A stretch of 18,170 bases of DNA from Dehalococcoidia bacterium (GTDB lineage Bacteria; Chloroflexota; Dehalococcoidia; SZUA-161), in the NCBI GenBank assembly GCA_030619685.1, contig JAUXAX010000041.1, positions 1 to 18,170 of the forward strand. The letters run 5' to 3'. Positions 13,048-18,170 of this stretch are shown here, piece after piece. The notes under the pieces are model-generated. The model was given only the letters and a program-made list of their open reading frames with translations. It did no database searches and had not been told where the DNA came from. The position numbers were made by a program, and so were the translations under genes. The stretch's first letter is position 1; every line of letters begins with the position of its first letter.

Positions 13048-14331
13048 TCAGGAGTCCGGGGCCTTGATGGGAACGGTTGCTACAATCTTGGTACCCTTAC
13101 CAAGAGTGCTTTGAATATCGAAGGTGCCGCCCACAGCACCGACGTAATCTTGCATTGTTAGGATCCCTAGGCCAGGTTCGTACGTTCCAACGAGAAAGCC
13201 CATACCATCATCTTCCAGGGACAGCTCGATTTGCCCGTGGTTTGGTTGGCGCAGGCGAACGATGACTTGGCTGGCCCTAGCGTGCTTTATCACATTGTTC
13301 ATGCCTTCCTCCGCCAACCGATACAGAGCTAAAGCGATATCCTCTGGGATTAAAGGGTTAGCAGGCTCTTCCAACCGGTCGACCTTCTCGTCAATCTGTA
13401 ACGTAATCGTGATCAGGGTCGCGAAGCGGTCACAAAGGGACCTGACGGCCGCCGACAGGCCCACCCTGATAACGGAGGGATGCAATTCGTGAGTTATGTC
13501 TCTTAGCTCTTCCTTTTGCAGGCTGCCCAGCTCCTGGCTAACTTGGCTAAGCGTCGCAGTTGCCCTATCAGGTTGGCTTTGTATCATTCCCTGACATTCG
13601 TCAAGAGCTTTGCGCAGTATCAACAACTTGGTCTGAACCGGGCCATGTAGTTGGCTTGCGAGCTTTTGTCGCACTGTCTCCTGGGCCATGACGATTCGCC
13701 GGCGAGATGCTTCCAGCTCGCTGATCCTCTCTTTGAGTGCAGCCTCATACCCAGGAAGGGTTCTTTTGGCCAAGGTAGAACTGATCAACGTAACAGTAAA
13801 AAGAGCAGCTATTTTAAAAAGAACATCAACTAATGCGGGAAAGGAAGGGTGGAGCTCCCAGACTATCAAAAACTCTGCACCTAAAAGCGAACTTGTCACT
13901 ACTGCTATAAATATAGGAAGAAAATAATCCAATAATAAGAGGTAGAGAGGAATCAAGAAAATAAATCCGGCAAATAGTGGGCCATTTATGCCTATTCTTC
14001 CGCCAAGAAGAGCGTTACCAATGATTAGCAGAGACATCGAGAGCAGGATTAGTAAACAATCTCCTAATCTCTGAGGAAATATTCTCTTATAGGAAGCAAA
14101 GTACAGTACAATCAAAAAGAGAGGAACAGAGCAATATGCAGAATATCTGACAACAAGAGGATCTTCGGGAGAAGGAAACCATTTCTGCATATGTATTGCC
14201 AACAAAAAGAAAATATAAAAAAGAATAGCCACAATGACAGAAATTCGGTTATAAGATGTTCGTGTGAAAATATTCCTAGGAAACATATTTTCAAGTATTC
14301 TTTTAGAAATCACGCGACCGAAGTTCACCAT
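13048..14331 (-). CDS. membrane sensor histidine kinase, NarX/DegS-like (HisKA_3 and HATPase_c)
   Basis: Start taken at ATG 14331 (427 residues); a TTG at 14340, three codons earlier, is possible, and neither has a strong SD. The N-terminal 190 residues hold about six hydrophobic membrane segments with short loops and no large extracellular sensor domain. A short coiled coil (ERISELEASRRR) leads into a HisKA_3-type helix, RQKLASQLHGPVQ, with the phospho-acceptor His at residue 229. Next come THELHPSVIRVGL, the N box EEGMNNVIKHA, and ATP-lid motifs EDDGMGF and GLGILTMQDYV, followed by GKGT. This type pairs with NarL-family regulators, and both regulators encoded just upstream on the opposite strand fit. 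Its 3' end is five bases from the end of the receiver gene (convergent). The membrane-embedded domain could sense a lipid or membrane state. Confidence 0.9.
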   Translation of the reverse strand: MVNFGRVISKRILENMFPRNIFTRTSYNRISVIVAILFYIFFLLAIHMQKWFPSPEDPLVVRYSAYCSVPLFLIVLYFASYKRIFPQRLGDCLLILLSMSLLIIGNALLGGRIGINGPLFAGFIFLIPLYLLLLDYFLPIFIAVVTSSLLGAEFLIVWELHPSFPALVDVLFKIAALFTVTLISSTLAKRTLPGYEAALKERISELEASRRRIVMAQETVRQKLASQLHGPVQTKLLILRKALDECQGMIQSQPDRATATLSQVSQELGSLQKEELRDITHELHPSVIRVGLSAAVRSLCDRFATLITITLQIDEKVDRLEEPANPLIPEDIALALYRLAEEGMNNVIKHARASQVIVRLRQPNHGQIELSLEDDGMGFLVGTYEPGLGILTMQDYVGAVGGTFDIQSTLGKGTKIVATVPIKAPDS

Positions 14332-14530
14332 TTCACTCAACGTCCAAACAAACCAACTCAGAGTTCGTCTAATCAGCAGTCTACGATAGCATCTGGCGTC
14401 AACCGCGTCAAGCGTGACTTGTCTCGTTACACTTTGATGATTCAGATCTGCCTGACCATCGTTGCGCGTAAATCCTCTTGGCTACCCCTGGATGCCTTGC
14501 CCCCTGAAAAGACAACCGCTTAGACTGGGT
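14332..14530. other. intergenic, upstream of the kinase gene and downstream of the small gene
   Basis: I see no RNA gene and no clear terminator. On the minus strand it must hold the promoter of the kinase gene, but no good -35/-10 pair stands out. Confidence 0.4.
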
Positions 14531-14842
14531 TCAGCCCCTCATTTTCCTTTCTACTTCTGTCGCGCCGGGCACAGGTACCTCCATCACGGGCACGTTCCAT
14601 ACTGACACCCCCGCGAGTGCCAGCGGGTAAGCGGTAGCACCCAGAGCCTCAGTGCTTTCAGCCTCATGGATGGTGATGGAAATTATTGTGTTGGCAGGAG
14701 CGCCAGGAAAGGGTATTCCCAGACAGGCGTAGCTAGCCAATAGCTTATCCCCGGGCGGGGGACTGGCCCATGTCTTATCAGAAATCTTCGCCACCTCCGC
14801 CGCCTTCGTCCAATCCATCATGTGGAACCTCAGAAACTTCAT
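14531..14842 (-). CDS. small conserved-looking hypothetical protein (MKFLRFHMMDW type)
   Basis: Start set at ATG 14842, preceded by AAGGAGGAG with good spacing; the longer open frame reads through the untranslated leader. 103 residues: MKFLRFHMMDWTKAAEVAK, then GDKLLASYACLGIPFPG, IISITIHEAESTEALGATAY and VWNVPVMEVPV. The pattern beta-helix-beta-beta-helix-beta suggests a small ferredoxin-like or dimeric alpha/beta-barrel fold, similar in style to DUF3303-like proteins; I cannot name the family with certainty. No signal peptide or membrane segment, so cytoplasmic. It is preceded by leader copy B and a strong promoter, the same upstream arrangement as the CFI-box gene, which suggests shared control. 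Confidence 0.75.
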   Translation of the reverse strand: MKFLRFHMMDWTKAAEVAKISDKTWASPPPGDKLLASYACLGIPFPGAPANTIISITIHEAESTEALGATAYPLALAGVSVWNVPVMEVPVPGATEVERKMRG

Positions 14843-14952
14843 CCTACTCCTCCTTAGTCGATTTTGATACCTGAAGGGCAAAGCACCCAGGGGCGAGCCG
14901 TGTCCTGTGGTAACCGCCATGCCGCTTGCCATATTCTATTGGCGAGCAACAA

Positions 14953-15042
14953 AAGCAGGTGCAAGACACGCAACGAAGGTCCCTCTTTCGAGGGAGCAAT
15001 ATGGACGGGGACAATAAGGATTCGTGAACGAACTATGTCCAC
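14953..15042 (-). ncRNA. candidate structured leader RNA, copy B
   Basis: In the 5' untranslated region of the gene at 14531-14842, about 110-200 nt before its start. The conserved blocks are 14953-15000 and 15022-15035. The 5' hairpin is GTGGAC/GTTCGT around ATA; its change from GTGAAC in copy A keeps pairing through G-U. The 3' hairpin is TCCCTC/GAGGGA with loop GAAA, GCGA in copy A, both GNRA. The distance from the -10 box to the element is identical in the two copies. Confidence 0.5.
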
Positions 15043-15053
15043 TAGGCGACGAA

Positions 15054-15081
15054 GTTATACTACTTTTTTAGGAAATGTCAA
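15054..15081 (-). promoter_or_regulatory. sigma70-type promoter of the small gene
   Basis: On the minus strand TTGACA (15076-15081), a 16-base spacer and TATAAC (15054-15059). Transcription would start near 15047, just before leader copy B. Confidence 0.7.
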
Positions 15082-15202
15082 TTCCGCAGGAGGTTGGAGG
15101 ATAAGCTAGGCAAAGTGAAGAAAAGTGGGGGTCGTGGCATCCAATACCTGGCTATTTGTGGGAGTGAGCGCTCCATTTTGGCGCGTTGCTCAGCTTTGCA
15201 GC

Positions 15203-15231
15203 CTTTGCAGGACGCTTTGTGTCCTGCAAAG
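15203..15231. repeat. 11-bp perfect inverted repeat after the cyclase/ATPase gene
   Basis: CTTTGCAGGAC (15203-15213) pairs with GTCCTGCAAAG (15221-15231) around a seven-base loop. An extra AGCTTTGCAG at 15192-15201 can pair with the same right arm. It lies 39 bases past the stop of the minus-strand gene but has no U-tract on either strand, so it may be a Rho-dependent or stability hairpin. Confidence 0.6.
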
Positions 15232-15269
15232 CTTGATCCCCAAGAAGGTCTTGGGTTAACCGTGATTCT

Positions 15270-18170
15270 TCATCCCAGGGCCTCCAGGGCCTCCTTTGCC
15301 TGTTTCAGGTGTACTTCAGCTTCGCATTCCTCGAACAAGTGAATAGCCGTTGAGATGCATTCCCTGGCCTGGGCCTTTTCGCCCTTTGCCCCATTAAGCA
15401 GCCCCAGATCGACATAGGCCATGCCCAGCACGCCTTTGGCCCCAATCTCTCTTGCAAGCTCAATACACGAATTGAGGTGATCTTTGGCCTTCTGGCTGGC
15501 AAGCGGGACGCTTCCTTCTAGAAGCCCATACACCTTTCCCAGGATGTAGTCGAAATTGACATACGTGAGTTTCGCCCCGCCCTCCATAGCTTCTCGTTGT
15601 GCGTCTTCCACCATTCTTAGCCCTTGACTCACCTGACCTTTACCAATGGAAACCAGGCCCAGCATTGCCTGGGCCGCTGTTCCCGGGAGCTCAGTACCAA
15701 ATTCTTGGCTGAATGTCAGAACTTCCTTTGCTGCATCTTCGGCCTCCTGGAACTCCCCTGCGGACAGACAACAGAAGGCAAGAAGTACTCTGGGAGTTTG
15801 AGCGTAGAAAGGGTCCGCTGAGACCTCAATTGCCTGCTTGCAGCATTCGATGGCCGATGAGAAATCACCGGCCGCGATGCGGCTGCTCCCCATGGTGAAA
15901 TGACCCATGACCAGGCTTCGAATATTGCCGTGACTCCGGCCGTATTCCAGAAGGGCTTTTGCTGCTTCAGCGGCTCCCGTGCTTTCTCCTCTGAAAAAGT
16001 AGGCATTCCCGATTCCGGCAAGCGACTTGAAGTAGAGGTAATGATCCAGCTCCAAACACCGGGATATCTCCTGGGCCCTTTGTCCATAGGCGATGGCTTC
16101 GTCCAGAAGGCCCAACTCCGCACAGGTCCAGGCAAGCCAGGCGCAGGCATAGCCAATGACCCGCTGGTTCTCGATCTCCTCGCCGATCTTGAGAGCCTTG
16201 AGCAGGTATTCATATGAATCCTTGACTTTCTCTCTGTTAAACATAGCAGAGCCGAGCCACGCATAGAACATCCCCAGCCTGGCCCTGTCGCCCAGGGATT
16301 CAGCCAACTCCTCATGAGTGCCGAAAACATCTGTCAGCCCTCTGAAGTCGCCACGGAAGTAGAAGACGTATGCCCACTTGATGATAAGATCGATGAGCAG
16401 AGCCTCTTCCTCCTTCGTCTTGCCAGGTTTGCTGGACAGAATGTCAAACGCTTCTTTGAAGTGCTGGTGGGATTCCTCTACAGCGTACCTGTCGTAGCTC
16501 TTCTCACCCGACTTGATAAGATAATCGACAGCCTTATCCAGCGACTCGCCCTGCTTGAAATGGAAGGCCAGGGTTTCATAGAACTCCTCTAGCCTGTCAG
16601 GGTAAAGCTCCTCTATGGCCTTGCCTATCCTTTCATGGATCTCCTTTCGCCTCTTCAGTAGCAAGCTGCTATAGGCCACCTCCTGAGTCAGGGCGTGTTT
16701 GAAGATATATTCCAGCTCGGGGAAGAGGCTCTTCTCGTAAATGAACTCCAATCCCTGGAGATTGAGGAGGTAAGATTTCAGCTCTTCTCTCATCCCTGTA
16801 ATAGTCTGGAGGATGCGATAGGCGAAATCTCTCCCGATGACGGATGCAACCTGCATGGTGCGTTTGAGGTTATCCTCCAGGCGGTCCATGCGGGCGGCGA
16901 TGATCCCCTGGATGGTATCGGGCACCTGGATATCGGAGGCCTTCGTGCTCAACACATACTCATGGTCCTTCTTCTGGATGGAGCCGTTTTCCAGCAGGGT
17001 ATGGGTGAACTCCTCTATGAAAAGGGGGTTGCCCGCTGCTCTGTTCAAGACTAACTCCCTCAGCTCGGGCACTACCTCTCCACCCTCAAGGATGGACTGC
17101 ACCAGCTCGGCGCTGGTATTGGTTGAGAGCTGGTCCACACCGATCTGGCTGTAATAGGACTTGCTCCCCCATTGATGCGTGTACTCCGAGCGGTAGAGAA
17201 GGATGAGCAAGATCCTTGTGTTCGCCAGCCAACCGATGAGATAGGTCAAGAACTCCTCGGAGGTCCTATCAATCCAGTGAAGGTCTTCGGCGGCAAGAAC
17301 GAGGGGCCTTTCTTGGCCCACTCGGATCAGGAGGTCCCTGATGGCCTCAAATGTCCTCTCCCTTTTCTGCTGAACATCGAGCTTGAGGTATTCTTCATCC
17401 TCCACCTTGAGAGATAGAATCTCATCTAACGGTGGTAAGATGCGCCTAAGCTGCTCATCGAGCTGGTCTACCTTCTCTTTCATCTTCTTCTTGATGACAA
17501 ACTCGCGCTCTCCCTCCTTGATATCGAAGTAGGACCTCAGGATATCCAGAAAGGGCAGGTACGGCATGGCGCCCCCGTAGTGGAGACAGCGACCCTCTAG
17601 GTAGGTGTATTTCCCTTGGGGAAGCATTTCCCTCACCTCAAGGAGGATCCTCGATTTCCCTACGCCAGCCTCACCCACGATACATACGACCTGGCCAGAC
17701 CCTGATTGTGCCTTTCTGAAGGCCTCTTTCAGGGCTCCAATCTCTCTCTTGCGGCCGACGAATTTGGTAAGGCCCTTGGCGACCGCCGCCTCGAACCGCG
17801 TTTCAACCTCGCCGGCTTCGATAAGCTGGTAGGCTATCAGGGGCTCCTCTTTTCCCTTCACCCTTACTTTTCCCAGAGACTCAAACCTGAAGAAGTCCCT
17901 GGCCATCTTGTGGGTGTCTGCGGAAACCAGAACTTTTCCGGGTTTGGCTATGGTCTGCATTCGGGACGCCAGATTGGTGGTGTCCCCGATGGCGGTATAG
18001 TCCATCCTTAGGTCATTGCCGACGGAGCCTACGACCACCGGGCCGGAGTTAAGCCCCACCCGCATCTTGAAGTCTACACCGCACTCCTTCTGTATCTTTT
18101 GGCCGTATTCGCCAATGACCCTTTGTATTGCCAGGGCAGCGTAGCAGGCCCGCTGAGCGTGGTCCTCATG
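15270..18170 (-). CDS. class III adenylate/guanylate cyclase-AAA ATPase-TPR protein (5' truncated)
   Basis: The frame is open to the right edge, and cyclase sequence continues upstream of the ATG at 18065 (YAALAIQRVIGEYG), so the true start is outside. Visible part: 966 residues. The C-terminal half of a class III cyclase comes first: MRVGLNSGPVVVG, then DYTAIGDTTNLASRM with the transition-state Asn and Arg and the purine-selecting Asp. The metal Asp residues are off-window. An AAA/STAND-type ATPase follows, with Walker A GEAGVGKS (about 17656-17679) and Walker B LVLAAEDLHW (near 17280-17310). About 500 residues of TPR-like helical repeats end the protein. This architecture is widespread and is usually a cytoplasmic signal-transducing cyclase; the activating signal is unknown. 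TTGA-type stops and codon use look normal, and no frameshift was seen. Confidence 0.9.
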   Translation of the reverse strand, partial: HEDHAQRACYAALAIQRVIGEYGQKIQKECGVDFKMRVGLNSGPVVVGSVGNDLRMDYTAIGDTTNLASRMQTIAKPGKVLVSADTHKMARDFFRFESLGKVRVKGKEEPLIAYQLIEAGEVETRFEAAVAKGLTKFVGRKREIGALKEAFRKAQSGSGQVVCIVGEAGVGKSRILLEVREMLPQGKYTYLEGRCLHYGGAMPYLPFLDILRSYFDIKEGEREFVIKKKMKEKVDQLDEQLRRILPPLDEILSLKVEDEEYLKLDVQQKRERTFEAIRDLLIRVGQERPLVLAAEDLHWIDRTSEEFLTYLIGWLANTRILLILLYRSEYTHQWGSKSYYSQIGVDQLSTNTSAELVQSILEGGEVVPELRELVLNRAAGNPLFIEEFTHTLLENGSIQKKDHEYVLSTKASDIQVPDTIQGIIAARMDRLEDNLKRTMQVASVIGRDFAYRILQTITGMREELKSYLLNLQGLEFIYEKSLFPELEYIFKHALTQEVAYSSLLLKRRKEIHERIGKAIEELYPDRLEEFYETLAFHFKQGESLDKAVDYLIKSGEKSYDRYAVEESHQHFKEAFDILSSKPGKTKEEEALLIDLIIKWAYVFYFRGDFRGLTDVFGTHEELAESLGDRARLGMFYAWLGSAMFNREKVKDSYEYLLKALKIGEEIENQRVIGYACAWLAWTCAELGLLDEAIAYGQRAQEISRCLELDHYLYFKSLAGIGNAYFFRGESTGAAEAAKALLEYGRSHGNIRSLVMGHFTMGSSRIAAGDFSSAIECCKQAIEVSADPFYAQTPRVLLAFCCLSAGEFQEAEDAAKEVLTFSQEFGTELPGTAAQAMLGLVSIGKGQVSQGLRMVEDAQREAMEGGAKLTYVNFDYILGKVYGLLEGSVPLASQKAKDHLNSCIELAREIGAKGVLGMAYVDLGLLNGAKGEKAQARECISTAIHLFEECEAEVHLKQAKEALEALG

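Noticed and set aside
15203..15231. Intrinsic terminator of the cyclase/ATPase gene
   Set aside because: The stem is strong, but no U-tract follows it on the minus strand.
15716..16330. 204-codon minus-strand frame inside the TPR region
   Set aside because: It is an alternative frame of the cyclase/ATPase/TPR gene, whose own frame keeps family motifs throughout.

Overview
The window looks like a bacterial chromosome fragment, most likely Chloroflexota of the Dehalococcoidia type. This rests on recognised family features: a secreted protein ending in a CFI-box (CFIATAAYG) domain, a DUF5679 zinc-ribbon mini-protein, a NarX-like kinase with NarL-like regulators, and a very large cyclase/AAA-ATPase/TPR protein. 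Taxonomy is an inference. Both ends of the window cut a gene.

Layout: (1) 3-1787, the 3' part of a repetitive surface protein: 60-bp repeats, a poly-Gly linker, then a membrane-anchor segment amplified eight times as a 99-bp repeat. (2) 1788-3700, a low-density region with a possible insertion-sequence remnant, a lipoprotein gene behind a strong promoter and a structured leader, a 16-bp perfect inverted repeat, and a DUF5679 gene with its own terminator. (3) 3768-7481, an amino-acid catabolism block. A frameshifted M20 peptidase fragment is fused out of frame to the C-terminal part of a hydantoinase/dihydroorotase-type amidohydrolase. Intact opine-dehydrogenase-family and Leu/Phe/Glu-dehydrogenase-family genes follow. 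(4) 7482-8000, no gene, but a decayed tRNA-Lys and a degenerate copy of a leader element. (5) 8001-10271 (minus), a secreted protein with seven propeller-type repeats, FnIII, CFI-box and C-terminal anchor. (6) 10955-14331, a signalling locus: a cyclase-like/receiver/LuxR-HTH fusion, a receiver-only protein, and a convergent membrane histidine kinase. (7) 14531-14842 (minus), a small hypothetical gene. (8) 15270 to the right edge (minus), a class III cyclase/ATPase/TPR protein.

The most notable non-coding signal is a leader of about 90 nt found twice in the same arrangement on the minus strand. Each copy starts about a dozen nt after the predicted start of a strong sigma70-type promoter (TTGACA, 16-17 nt, TATAAA/TATAAC), upstream of the CFI-box gene (10426-10516) and of the small gene at 14531 (14953-15042). 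The copies share 42 of 48 bases in the main block. Both fold a 6-bp hairpin closed by different GNRA tetraloops. A third, diverged copy lies at 7839-7930 on the plus strand with no gene behind it. I do not recognise the element; it could be a cis-regulatory RNA.

A second signal is a 16-bp sequence containing the dyad GGTGC-N2-GCACC. It is present once upstream of each response-regulator gene, in opposite orientations, suggesting a shared operator.
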